Source: Gammaproteobacteria bacterium
GTDB lineage: Bacteria; Pseudomonadota; Gammaproteobacteria; Pseudomonadales; Porticoccaceae
Assembly (NCBI GenBank): GCA_016708925.1
Contig: JADJET010000019.1
Coordinates: 108,438-172,437, forward strand
Direction: 5' to 3'
DNA length: 64,000 nt
The translations under genes and the position numbers were made by a program. Positions within the stretch are counted from its first letter, which is position 1. Each line of letters opens with the position of its first letter. The notes beneath the pieces are model-generated. The model did not search any database and was not told the origin of the DNA. It saw only the letters and a program-made list of their open reading frames with translations. Positions 8,170-16,828 of the stretch are shown in pieces.

Positions 8170-8318
8170 AGCAGGGATAGGCGAACAGGCGGAACAGACC
8201 GGCCTTGCCGGCCGCAGCCACCACCTCGGGGACGAGCCGGGCGCGCAACTCGCCGGCGCGGCGGTGTTCACTGATCAGCGGCTGCAACGCCCGCTTCGAT
8301 AACGGATTGGCTGCTCAT
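8170..8318 (-). pseudogene. Remnant of an acyl-CoA dehydrogenase-type gene (N-terminus only)
   Basis: An ATG at 8318 with GGAGTAACTC upstream starts MSSQSVIEA and breaks frame. The next frame reads LQPLISEHRRAGELRARLVP and AAAGKAGLFRLFAYP, the usual first helices of acyl-CoA dehydrogenase/flavin monooxygenase-like proteins. Similarity then stops near 8170, so over 300 residues are missing. It points the same way as the catabolic genes that follow and looks like a leftover of a larger block. Confidence 0.5.
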
Positions 8319-8365
8319 GAGTTACTCCCGTGAGCATGGCTGCGAAAAAACGGATGGCCAGCGCA

Positions 8366-9511
8366 TCAGAGCGCGAACAACTTGTGGGCATTTTCGCCCA
8401 GCACCGCGCGCTGGCGCTGCTCGGACAGGCCACTGACACGCGCACGAATCAGACTCGGTGCGTCCAGATTGGCGTCGATGTGGGGAAAATCGGAGCCCCA
8501 GAGCAGGCGGTCCTCGCCGACCAGATCCAGGCAGGCACCGATGGTGCGTTCATCGGGCTCGGCCACGAACCAGAGGTTGCGGCGGAAGTATTCGCTCGGG
8601 CGACCCAGTGCGAGCGGGGTGTCGAAACCGCGGAAATGGCGGTGCTTCTCGTCCAGCCGGTCCATGGCGTAGGGCGCCCAGCCGCAGCCCGCCTCGATCG
8701 CCACCACCTTGAGACGCGGAAACTTGTCGAACAGGCCATCCATCACCATGGCCATGCAGGCCGGCATCACCTGGGATGCGGCGCCGAGCGCGAAGGTGAA
8801 GGTGCGGTTGGCCGGAGTGTCGTACCAGTCGCCGACAAAACCCGTGACCAGGCGCCGGGTGCGCACGATGACATGGACCAGCAGTGGCACGCCGGCGTCC
8901 TGGATGCGCGCCCACAGCGGGTCGAAATAGGGGTCGGCGAAACCCTTGCCGTCGACCCGTTCGGGAGCCAGAAACACGCCCTTGAAACCCTGTTCGAGGC
9001 GCAATTCCAGTTCCTGCACCGCTCCCGCAATGTCGCGCAGATTGAGATGCGCGGCGATCACCAGCCGCTCGCGATCGGCGGCCTGGAAGTCGTACACCCA
9101 GTCGTTGTAGGCGCGGCAGTAGGCATTGGCGAGCGCGTTGTCCTGCGTATCCCAGAAGATGCCGATGGTGGGCAGGATGAGCCCCGCCCCCAGACCCCAG
9201 CGATCGAACTGGGCAATACGGTCGGGGCCAAACATGCTCGAACGCGGCGCGCCATCGAGATAGCCGAGGGGAGAGCGCGGGTCCATCGCCTGATTGCGGT
9301 CGAGTTCCACACCACCCAGAGCGGCGGCGCAATTGGGCAGGATCAACTGATTGTCGACGAAGAGCTGCTCGGTGCCGTGGGCATTCTTGCGGAACTGGAT
9401 GCTGCGGTGCCGAAAGGCGGGATCCAGGTAGGTGTCCCACAGATCCGGCGGCTCCAGCACATGGGCGTCGGCGTCGAACAGAAAGGGCGCGGGATTCGCG
9501 ACGGCAACCAT
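8366..9511 (-). CDS. Amidohydrolase family 2 (ACMSD-like) metal-dependent hydrolase/decarboxylase
   Basis: A 381-residue TIM-barrel protein. The N-terminal metal motif FLFDADAHVLEP and the late LWGSDFPHIDAN motif, which holds the last metal-binding Asp, are both present. The family hydrolyses or decarboxylates ring-cleavage and lactone-type compounds; the substrate is unknown. AGAGGAAA lies upstream of the ATG. It is paralogous in plan to the neighbour at 9735-10880 and belongs to a run of catabolic genes on this strand. Confidence 0.85.
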   Translation of the reverse strand: MVAVANPAPFLFDADAHVLEPPDLWDTYLDPAFRHRSIQFRKNAHGTEQLFVDNQLILPNCAAALGGVELDRNQAMDPRSPLGYLDGAPRSSMFGPDRIAQFDRWGLGAGLILPTIGIFWDTQDNALANAYCRAYNDWVYDFQAADRERLVIAAHLNLRDIAGAVQELELRLEQGFKGVFLAPERVDGKGFADPYFDPLWARIQDAGVPLLVHVIVRTRRLVTGFVGDWYDTPANRTFTFALGAASQVMPACMAMVMDGLFDKFPRLKVVAIEAGCGWAPYAMDRLDEKHRHFRGFDTPLALGRPSEYFRRNLWFVAEPDERTIGACLDLVGEDRLLWGSDFPHIDANLDAPSLIRARVSGLSEQRQRAVLGENAHKLFAL

Positions 9512-9698
9512 CGTATTTTCCTCTGGCGACGTTCCGCGCCGGAAATGTTCCGGACGGGAGTCGGCGTTTCTTATGGTCTGCTCTTTTTACGGGCAGCGCT
9601 TTTTGTGATCGGCATTTTTCTTGTCGCTCGCGGCCGACGCACGGACCGGGCAAACGCGGGATTACAGAACCGCAGCGGAGTAGCGCGCTGTAATAACA

Positions 9699-9722
9699 AA
9701 CCGGGGGCTTGAGCCCCCGGTT
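9699..9722 (-). terminator. Hairpin terminator after the second amidohydrolase
   Basis: AACCGGGGGCT (9699-9709) pairs with AGCCCCCGGTT (9712-9722). On the minus strand it is followed by TTTGTTATTA, consistent with an intrinsic terminator for the gene ending at 9735. Confidence 0.65.
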
Positions 9723-9734
9723 GTTCTTGCCTGC

Positions 9735-10880
9735 TTACGCCGGAATTTTGTCCACCGGCAGGTTGTAACACTCAATAATGTTGTCGCGCATGATCCAACG
9801 CATCTGTTCCTTGGTCAGGCCGGCAGCGTGCTTCTCCAGCAACTCCTGCGACCAGGGCCAGGTGGCATCGCTGTGAGGGAAGTCGTTGGCCCACACCAGC
9901 CGCTTGGGATTCATCAGATTGGCGACCTGGAACGCGACCCAGTCGTCCTGGAAGGTCAGCCAGACGTTGCTGTTGATGTAGTCGCTGGGCATTTTCGCCA
10001 GGTTCTTGCCGCCGCCGAGCCAGAGGCCATGGCGGCTGTAGGCGTGGTCCATGCGGTAGGCGTAGTGGGGCAGCCAGCCGGCATCGGCTTCCGCGGCGAT
10101 GAACTTCAGTTTCGGGAAGCGCTCGAATACGCCGCCCAGCACAAACAGGCCGAGCACGTCCTGCACACCGCGGATGATGTTGAGGAACCCATTGATCTTG
10201 TTGCCACGCGCTTCGAGCACGTTCTCCACGCTGCCGCCCTTGGAGGTCAGGATGTGGAACGACAGCGGCAGACCCAGGTCGGCGGCGCACTCCCAGAGGG
10301 CGTCGTACATGGGGTCGTCGTAGTCTTTGTGCTGGGGGTTGCCCGGCATCATGATGCCGACAAAACCCTTTTTCTTGCAGTCCTGCATGTCCTTGAGGGT
10401 CTGCTCGACGCTCTCGCACGAGGTCTGCCCGAGCCCGAACAAACGTCCGGCCGGCGCGCCGGTCAGATAGTTTGCCAGCCACTCGTTGTAGGCGTGCATA
10501 CAGGCAGTTTTATAGGCGAAGTCGGGGTGGTTGCACAGCGCCATGCCCACGGAGGGGTAAATGATTTCCGCGACCACGCCGTCGCGGTCCTGATCGGCGA
10601 CGCGGTACTTGGCGTCGTAACCGCTCTTGTGGAGCTGGTCGAAGGTACAGCCCTGACGGCGCGCCGCCAGCGCTTCCGGCGACAGACCGGCGGCGGCGAC
10701 CAGGCCCAACGGGATGGTGGAAGTCATGCCGGGAATGACATAGATGTCGTTGCCGGTGGCATCGCGCTGGATGGTAGGCGCGCGATCGCGGAACTTGGGA
10801 TCGATGTAGTCGGTATAGCAGTTGCCCGGCTCGACGATGTGCGAGTCGGCAGAAATCAGGCCAAAACCCAAGCTGCTCAT
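9735..10880 (-). CDS. Amidohydrolase family 2 (ACMSD-like) protein
   Basis: A 381-residue TIM-barrel hydrolase. It opens GLISADSHIVEPGNCYTDYI and ends its barrel with VWANDFPHSDATWPWS, the metal-binding ends of family 2 amidohydrolases. GGAGTAAGCACC precedes the ATG. It has the same length and plan as the gene at 8366-9511 but clearly diverged sequence, so the pair probably acts on different intermediates. A hairpin terminator lies downstream (9699-9722). Confidence 0.85.
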   Translation of the reverse strand: MSSLGFGLISADSHIVEPGNCYTDYIDPKFRDRAPTIQRDATGNDIYVIPGMTSTIPLGLVAAAGLSPEALAARRQGCTFDQLHKSGYDAKYRVADQDRDGVVAEIIYPSVGMALCNHPDFAYKTACMHAYNEWLANYLTGAPAGRLFGLGQTSCESVEQTLKDMQDCKKKGFVGIMMPGNPQHKDYDDPMYDALWECAADLGLPLSFHILTSKGGSVENVLEARGNKINGFLNIIRGVQDVLGLFVLGGVFERFPKLKFIAAEADAGWLPHYAYRMDHAYSRHGLWLGGGKNLAKMPSDYINSNVWLTFQDDWVAFQVANLMNPKRLVWANDFPHSDATWPWSQELLEKHAAGLTKEQMRWIMRDNIIECYNLPVDKIPA

Positions 10881-11083
10881 GGTGCTTACTCCGTGGTATG
10901 GGACCGCCAGATGGCGGGTTCAGGTAATTGAGTGGAAGCATTAAAGGACGCCGATGCGCGCTTCGCGCCCCGCGTTACCGAACAGCAACCGGAGTTACCG
11001 TTCGTTAGCCCGCCGTCAATTTATGCAATCGGTTGCCATAATTCAACCCCGGCCCATGTCTATCCGCGACCGGACCAAGGATC

Positions 11084-11108
11084 AAAAAAGCCCCGCCAGG
11101 GCGGGGCT
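11084..11108 (-). terminator. Intrinsic terminator of the monooxygenase gene
   Basis: AGCCCCGCC (11089-11097) pairs with GGCGGGGCT (11100-11108). On the minus strand a run of six T follows the stem (11089-11084). It lies 25 bases past the stop of the gene at 11133-12347. Confidence 0.85.
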
Positions 11109-11132
11109 CGCGACCTTGGTTTACCGCACCGG

Positions 11133-12347
11133 TCAGGCCTTGATCTTGTCGGTGAAATGCGGCCAGACATGTTTCGTCATCAGTTCCATGTGGCGCATCA
11201 TGGGTTTCTGCGGCAGCAGCTCGTTGTAATTCATCATCCAGAAGTAATCGACAGGCAGCTCCTTGAGCAAGGTTTCCAGCTTGCGCTTGACGGTATCCGG
11301 GCTACCGTAGATGACCAGTCCGCGTTCGACCAGGGAATCGAAATCGTTCTTCACCGTCATCGGATCTTCGCCGGGCAGAGTGATCGCCGCGTTGAAGCCG
11401 AACGGCTGGAAGAACTTGCACCACAGGAAAGTGCCCGCATCCAGCGCCAGCGCCTTGGCTTCCTCATCGGTATCGGCGCAGACTATTTCCCGGGTGATGC
11501 CCATTCGGGCGCCGAATTTCTGGGATTTGCCGGTGGTTTTCTCCAGCTCTTCCTGAGCCGCGCGGAACTGGCTCTTGGCCGCTTCCATGTCGCCCGCGAT
11601 GATGGAAATCGGCGACACATTGTGACGCATCGCCCAGCGGATGGTTTTCTCGGAGAAACTGAAGGGCTGAAACAGATCGGGGATACGCTTGTTGTAGGTC
11701 TTGGGCGCGATGCCGATTTCACGCACGATGCCGTTGGCGTCGACACCCTGGCCGAATTCGGCGCTCACCTCATGGGCGGGCCAGTAAATGTCCGCCGGCG
11801 GAATCTGCCAGTGTTTGCCCTGGTGGGAGAAGGTGTCGTTGCTCCAGGCCTTCATGATGATGTCGAAATGTTCCTCGTACAGCTCGCGCTTGGTATCTTC
11901 GTACAGCTCGGCATTGGCCCCGCCATTCTGGCGCAATGCCTCAAAACGCTGGCCCATGACGTTCACCCAGCGCGACTGGTAGCCGCGGGCAAACCCTGAA
12001 AACGCGCGCCCCTGGGTCATCTGGTCCAGCATCGCCACATCTTCCGCGACGCGAATCGGGTGCTGGGACGGCAGCACATTACCCAACTGACCAACGCGGA
12101 GACGCTTGGTATGCAGCCCCAGATAGAGATCGAGCATGATGGGGTTGGTGGAAACTTCTTCGCCTTCGATATGAAAATGGTGCTCGGTAAAGCCGAAACC
12201 GTAGTACCCGGTTTCATCAATGTACCTGGCCTGTTCCACCAGATTCCTGAGCATGGTCTGGTACAGATCGGTGCGCACACCGGCCATGCCCTTTTCGATC
12301 TCGGCCCGCGGGCCGATGGTCGGCATCGAAAATATGCCTACTTCCAT
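11133..12347 (-). CDS. LLM-class flavin-dependent monooxygenase (luciferase-like)
   Basis: A 404-residue bacterial-luciferase-fold oxygenase using reduced FMN or F420-type flavin. The opening MEVGIFSMPTIGP, the barrel motif GYYGFGFTEHHF and the stretch NVLPSQHPIRVAEDVAMLDQ are characteristic. GGGGAGAAGACC precedes the ATG and a clear terminator follows. It lies with hydrolases, SDRs and a CoA-transferase, which suggests hydroxylation or ring opening of an organic substrate; the substrate is unknown. Confidence 0.85.
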   Translation of the reverse strand: MEVGIFSMPTIGPRAEIEKGMAGVRTDLYQTMLRNLVEQARYIDETGYYGFGFTEHHFHIEGEEVSTNPIMLDLYLGLHTKRLRVGQLGNVLPSQHPIRVAEDVAMLDQMTQGRAFSGFARGYQSRWVNVMGQRFEALRQNGGANAELYEDTKRELYEEHFDIIMKAWSNDTFSHQGKHWQIPPADIYWPAHEVSAEFGQGVDANGIVREIGIAPKTYNKRIPDLFQPFSFSEKTIRWAMRHNVSPISIIAGDMEAAKSQFRAAQEELEKTTGKSQKFGARMGITREIVCADTDEEAKALALDAGTFLWCKFFQPFGFNAAITLPGEDPMTVKNDFDSLVERGLVIYGSPDTVKRKLETLLKELPVDYFWMMNYNELLPQKPMMRHMELMTKHVWPHFTDKIKA

Positions 12348-12488
12348 GGTCTTCTCCCCTGTAGTTGAACCGCTGTAGTTGATTTGTTGCGGTTGAACCG
12401 CACTTGCGGCAGTGCGGTTTTGTTTGGCTGAATTTATCCGGCTGGCTGGCAGCCTCTGGAATATTGGGTATAACGGAGCCGCGGTACG

Positions 12489-13253
12489 CTAGCAGGCGAT
12501 GGCACCACCGTCCACCACCATCGCGTGACCGGTGACAAAGGACGCCTGCTCCGAGCACAACCACACTGCGGCCTCGCCGATTTCGGACGGCGCACCGAAG
12601 CGACCGATGGGCTCGAAGCCGATCATCGCCTGCTCCATCTTCGGATTGGTGGTGAACATGCGCTCCAGCATGGGCGTGCGGATCACGCCGGGGCAAACCG
12701 CATTGACGCGAATACCCTTTGTGGCGTATTCCAGCGCCGCGGTCTTGGTCAGGCCGACCACGCCATGCTTGGCGGCCACATAGGCACCGGCGTTCTTCGA
12801 GCCGACCAGACCGGCGATCGACGCGGTGCTGACGATGGCGCCGGGGCCACCCTGCTCCAGAAATTGCCGAATCTGATATTTCAGGCAGAGAAACACGCCT
12901 TTCAGATTGACGTTGTAGTTGAAGTCGAAATTTTCCTCGGTGCATTCGTGAATGCGCGTCCAGGCGCCTTCGACACCGGCGTTGTTGTAGGCACAGTCGA
13001 GCCTGCCGTACTTGGCGACCGTGGCCTTTACGAGGGCTTCCACATCGGCGCTTTTGGAGACATCGCAGCGCACGAAAGTCGCATCCCCGCCGGCGTCGCG
13101 AATCAGCTTCACCGTCTCCGCACCGGCCGCTTCCTGAAGGTCGGAAACCACCACCTTGGCGCCTTCGCGCGCAAAAATCTGTGCCGCCGCACGCCCGATG
13201 CCGCCCGCCGCGCCGGTTACCAGCGCGACCTTGCCTTGTACTGTGCCTGCCAT
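12489..13253 (-). CDS. SDR-family oxidoreductase
   Basis: A 254-residue classical short-chain dehydrogenase. The cofactor glycine motif is TGAAGGIG, the structural motif is NNAG, and the catalytic set is Ser in STASIAG with YVAAK. It ends in the usual VDGGAIAC. An Asp at the end of the second strand (VVVSDLQEA) suggests NAD rather than NADP (inference). AGGAGTAGATC precedes the ATG. It is similar to the SDR at 14619-15386, and the pair flanks the CoA-transferase. Confidence 0.85.
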   Translation of the reverse strand: MAGTVQGKVALVTGAAGGIGRAAAQIFAREGAKVVVSDLQEAAGAETVKLIRDAGGDATFVRCDVSKSADVEALVKATVAKYGRLDCAYNNAGVEGAWTRIHECTEENFDFNYNVNLKGVFLCLKYQIRQFLEQGGPGAIVSTASIAGLVGSKNAGAYVAAKHGVVGLTKTAALEYATKGIRVNAVCPGVIRTPMLERMFTTNPKMEQAMIGFEPIGRFGAPSEIGEAAVWLCSEQASFVTGHAMVVDGGAIAC

Positions 13254-13310
13254 GATCTACTCCTGTGGTTGGTTGATGAATGAATAAAGTCGAATGTTGC
13301 CGATGCCGGC

Positions 13311-14543
13311 TTACGCGCGCGCCGCCGGTTGCGCGGGAATCGGTTCGCTGTGCACCACGCCGCGCTTCACCAGATCATCGATGCGCGCACCGCTGTAGCC
13401 CAGGCAGTCGCCGAGCACTTGCGCATTGTGTTCGCCGAGATAGGGGGCTTCGAGATCCAGATGCGCGGGAAATTCGGAAAACCGCAACGGCATGCCCGGC
13501 GCCTGAAAACTCCCCAGGGTTCGATCATAGATCGTGCGTACCGTTTCGCGCTCGATCAGGTGCGGATGCCGGCAGGCCTGCTCGACGCTGAGAATGGGTG
13601 CCACCGGGATATGGCCTTCTTCGAGAATCCGGATCGCCGCCTCGTCGCTTTCCTGTGCCTGCAACCAGGCCTCGATGATGGCGATCAGGTCCTTCTGGTT
13701 TTTCGCGCGCATGCCGTTGTCGATATAGCGCGGATCCTCGGCGAGTTCCGGCCGGCCCATGATTTCGCAGAGCTTCGGCCACATGTGCAGGATCGGCAGC
13801 AAAAACAGGTAGGAATCCTTGCTCTTGAAGATGCCGCCAGGCGCCACCGCATAGTGGTGCGAGCCCGAGCGGGTCGGCTGGATCTCGCCCTTGCTGCACG
13901 ACCAGGCCTGCACATTCACCTCGTGATAGTGGAAGTAGCTGTCGAGCAGCGAGATATCGAGGTACTGGCCCTTGCCGGTCTTCTCCCGATACAGCAGCGC
14001 GAAGGCGATGGCGCAGGCCGCGTGCACGCCGGTGCTGACATCGCCGATCGCCGCCATCGGAAACGCCGGCGGCTGGTCGGGATCGCCGATCATGCTGGTG
14101 ATGCCCGAATACGCCTGGCCGATATTGTCGAAGCCGGGCAAGTGCGCGAGCGGGCCGGTCTGGCCGAACGCGGAAATCGCGCACATGACGATTTTCGGAT
14201 TCACCGCCTTGATGGCGTCGTAGCCGAGCCCGAGCCGAGCCATCACACCGGGCGCGAAATTCTCGATCAACACATCGCTCTGCGCCGCCAGTTCCTTGAC
14301 GATGGCGATGCCCTCCGGCGTCTTCAGATCCACCGCGATACTGCGCTTGCCGCGATTCTGCTGGACATAGTAGGCGCTGCGCCCATCCTTGCCGAGAAAG
14401 GGAAACTTGCGGCTCGGATCGCCGCCCGGCCATTCGACCTTGATTACTTCCGCGCCCGCTTCGACCATCACCCGGGTCGCCGCGGGCCCGGCCAGAAATT
14501 GCGTCAGATCCAGTACCTTGTAGCCATCCAGTACATGTTTCAT
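13311..14543 (-). CDS. CaiB/BaiF-type (family III) CoA-transferase
   Basis: A 410-residue acyl-CoA transferase that would activate a carboxylic acid by moving CoA from a donor thioester. Family hallmarks are MKHVLDGYKVLDLTQFLAGP, the cofactor-binding stretch EVIKVEWPGGDPSRKF, NRGKRSIAVDLKTPEG and SDVLIENFAPGVMARLGLGY. The conserved catalytic Asp region (SMIGDPDQPPAF) is present. It lies between two SDR genes, as expected in a pathway degrading CoA esters. Confidence 0.9.
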   Translation of the reverse strand: MKHVLDGYKVLDLTQFLAGPAATRVMVEAGAEVIKVEWPGGDPSRKFPFLGKDGRSAYYVQQNRGKRSIAVDLKTPEGIAIVKELAAQSDVLIENFAPGVMARLGLGYDAIKAVNPKIVMCAISAFGQTGPLAHLPGFDNIGQAYSGITSMIGDPDQPPAFPMAAIGDVSTGVHAACAIAFALLYREKTGKGQYLDISLLDSYFHYHEVNVQAWSCSKGEIQPTRSGSHHYAVAPGGIFKSKDSYLFLLPILHMWPKLCEIMGRPELAEDPRYIDNGMRAKNQKDLIAIIEAWLQAQESDEAAIRILEEGHIPVAPILSVEQACRHPHLIERETVRTIYDRTLGSFQAPGMPLRFSEFPAHLDLEAPYLGEHNAQVLGDCLGYSGARIDDLVKRGVVHSEPIPAQPAARA

Positions 14544-14618
14544 GGTGCAGTCCTCGAATTATCGTTATCAGGAAGGTGCCGCATTCGCATTTAGTGTGCC
14601 TGTATTCTGCAACGCCAC

Positions 14619-15386
14619 TTATTGGGCGAAGGAGCCGCCATCCACCGACATGGCGAGGCCGGTGACAAAAGAGGCGCGGTCCGAGCACAACCAGGCCACG
14701 GCTTCGGCGATTTCACCCGGCTTGCCCAGGCGCCCGACCGGCTCCATCTTGCGCATCATCTCGTAACCTTTCTCGGAACCGCCGACGATGCGGTTCAGCA
14801 TCGGCGTTTCGATGGCGCCCGGACACACCGCATTCACCCGGATGTCCTGTTTGGCAAATTCCAGCGCGGCGGTCTTGGTCAGACCGATCACGCCGTGCTT
14901 GGCGGCGACGTAGGCATTGCCGCGCGGCACACCCACCAGCCCCGCGAGCGACGAGGTATTGACGATGGCGCCCGGCGAGCCCTGGCGCAGGAACTGCTCG
15001 ATCTCGTACTTCATGCACCACCACACGCCCTTCAGGTTCACATTGATATTGAGGTCGAAATTTTCCTCGGTGCAGGTGATGGTGGTGGCACGGGTGTCGC
15101 CCTCGACGCCGGCATTGTTGAAGGCCACGTCCAGGCGCCCGAAGGCCGCGACCGCGCCCGCCACCAGGGCTTCCACCTCGGGCCCCTTGGCGACATCGCA
15201 ACGCACAAACGCCGCCTGCCCGCCGGCCTGGCGGACCAGTTCGACGGTCTCTTCGCCACCTTTGACATTGACGTCGGACACCACCACCCTGGCGCCTTCG
15301 CGGGCAAAAATCAGCGCGGCCTGCCGGCCGATACCGGAACCCGAACCTGTAATCAGTGCCACTTTGTCTTGCAGATCTCCCGCCAT
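14619..15386 (-). CDS. SDR-family oxidoreductase
   Basis: A 255-residue short-chain dehydrogenase with TGSGSGIG, NNAG, the Ser of NTSSLAG, YVAAK and a closing VDGGSFAQ. It is close to the SDR at 12489-13253 along its length, including the EENFD...NVNLKGV stretch, so the two look like an old tandem duplication around the CoA-transferase gene. CGGAGTAACGAG precedes the ATG. It may oxidise a hydroxyacyl-CoA or alcohol intermediate. Confidence 0.85.
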   Translation of the reverse strand: MAGDLQDKVALITGSGSGIGRQAALIFAREGARVVVSDVNVKGGEETVELVRQAGGQAAFVRCDVAKGPEVEALVAGAVAAFGRLDVAFNNAGVEGDTRATTITCTEENFDLNINVNLKGVWWCMKYEIEQFLRQGSPGAIVNTSSLAGLVGVPRGNAYVAAKHGVIGLTKTAALEFAKQDIRVNAVCPGAIETPMLNRIVGGSEKGYEMMRKMEPVGRLGKPGEIAEAVAWLCSDRASFVTGLAMSVDGGSFAQ

Positions 15387-15573
15387 CTCGTTACTCCGGA
15401 TTGTTTGCGCAGGCCCTGCGACCCACGGCAGTTATCGTGTTCCCGCAGCTTACGCGCCGACCTCCGGGTGTCAACCGGACGACTCGACCAGTCACGGCTT
15501 TGCCGTATCATGGCAAGCCCTTGACGCGGGGCGGATGCGCCTCGCCTGACTCACTTCGCCACCGGAGGATTCC

Positions 15574-16371
15574 GTGCAACCACGCGCCAGCGCCGACGAC
15601 CTGCTCTACGAAAAAAAGGGCAAGCTCGCCTATCTGACTTTCAACCGCCCGAGCGAGATGAACTCCATCACGCCGGAAATGCTCGCCGATCTGGAACTGA
15701 TCACCGAGGACTTCAAGCAGGACAAGGAGGCCCTGGTGCTGATCGTCACCGGCGCGGGCGACAAGGCCTTCTGCGCGGGCGCCGACCTCAAGAAGACCAT
15801 CACCAAACTCACCGACGACGCCAGCAGCGGCGGGCGCTTTCTCGACAATCCGCAGCAGCGCTTCTTCAGCACCTGCTACAAGCCGATCATCGCCGCCATC
15901 AACGGCTTCTGCCTGGCCGGCGGCACCGAGATCATCCAGGGCATGGACATCCGCATCGCCGCCGAGCACGCAAAGTTCGGTCTGCCCGAAGTCCATTGGG
16001 CGATTATTCCCGGCGGCGGCTCCCATGTGCGCCTGCCCCGGCAGATTCCCTACTGCCACGCCATGGACATCATCCTCACCGGCCGTCAGATCACCGCCCA
16101 GGAAGCGCTCGCTTTCGGGCTGATCAACAAGGTGGTGCCGGCCGACCAGGTAATGGCCGAAGCCGAACGCTACGCCAAACTCATTTGCAGCAATGGTCCG
16201 CTCGCCGTGCAGGCCGCCAAGGAAGCCGTCATCAACGCCTACAATCAGTCGTGGGAGGAAGCCTTCCGCACCGAAGCCCTGATCGCCGAACGCGTGTTCA
16301 AGACCGAGGACGCCAAGGAAGGTCCAAGGTCGTTCGCCGAAAAACGCGAACCGGTCTACCACGGCAGGTAA
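15574..16371 (+). CDS. Enoyl-CoA hydratase/isomerase
   Basis: A 265-residue crotonase-fold enzyme. It shows FCAGADLKK (first oxyanion-hole strand), INGFCLAGGTEI (second oxyanion loop) and KFGLPEVHWAIIPGGG (catalytic Glu region). The GTG start at 15574 is chosen because GGAGG lies nine bases before it. It is transcribed away from the SDR at 14619; the 187 bases between them must hold both promoters. It would hydrate an unsaturated acyl-CoA in the same degradation route. Confidence 0.85.
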   Translation: MQPRASADDLLYEKKGKLAYLTFNRPSEMNSITPEMLADLELITEDFKQDKEALVLIVTGAGDKAFCAGADLKKTITKLTDDASSGGRFLDNPQQRFFSTCYKPIIAAINGFCLAGGTEIIQGMDIRIAAEHAKFGLPEVHWAIIPGGGSHVRLPRQIPYCHAMDIILTGRQITAQEALAFGLINKVVPADQVMAEAERYAKLICSNGPLAVQAAKEAVINAYNQSWEEAFRTEALIAERVFKTEDAKEGPRSFAEKREPVYHGR

Positions 16372-16456
16372 TATCCCGGGTGCCGGCCGCGCTTCGTTGC
16401 GTAACCGCGATTCGCGCCGCCGGCGCCCGGTTTCCAACACCGCAGGAGAGCAGGGC

Positions 16457-16828
16457 GTGTCCGGCTTGCAGCAGATATCGATGCCAATTATCGCAAGTGC
16501 CGCCATCGCGCTTGCCGCGATGCCCGGCGCGGCGGCAACCTTTCCCATCGACTTGCGCCCGGACTGGGGCGATATGAAAATCGCCGCCGAAACCGGCACC
16601 ATCGCAGGCGTCCGTCCGATCACCTATGTGATGCTGTCCAGCCAGGATGTGCGCCGCGCACGCTGTCGCGTGACTTTCGACATGCGCGCACTGCCCCCCG
16701 AAATTTTCCATCTTCAGCTGGCGCCGGGCAAAAAACGCGCGCTCTACTACGATCCTCCGAGAGTCATCAATCGCATGACCATCGACGTGCACTGTACTCC
16801 GACCAAGCCTGCCCCGGAGACGGATTGA
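16457..16828 (+). CDS. Small exported protein of unknown function
   Basis: A 123-residue protein starting at GTG 16457 behind AGGAGAG; an upstream in-frame start at 16397 has no such site. A signal peptide (IIASAAIALAAMPGAAA) precedes a short beta-rich domain with two Cys (ARCRVTF and VHCTPTK) that could form a disulfide. I recognise no family. Its stop overlaps the thioesterase start, so the two are translationally coupled. Confidence 0.6.
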   Translation: MSGLQQISMPIIASAAIALAAMPGAAATFPIDLRPDWGDMKIAAETGTIAGVRPITYVMLSSQDVRRARCRVTFDMRALPPEIFHLQLAPGKKRALYYDPPRVINRMTIDVHCTPTKPAPETD

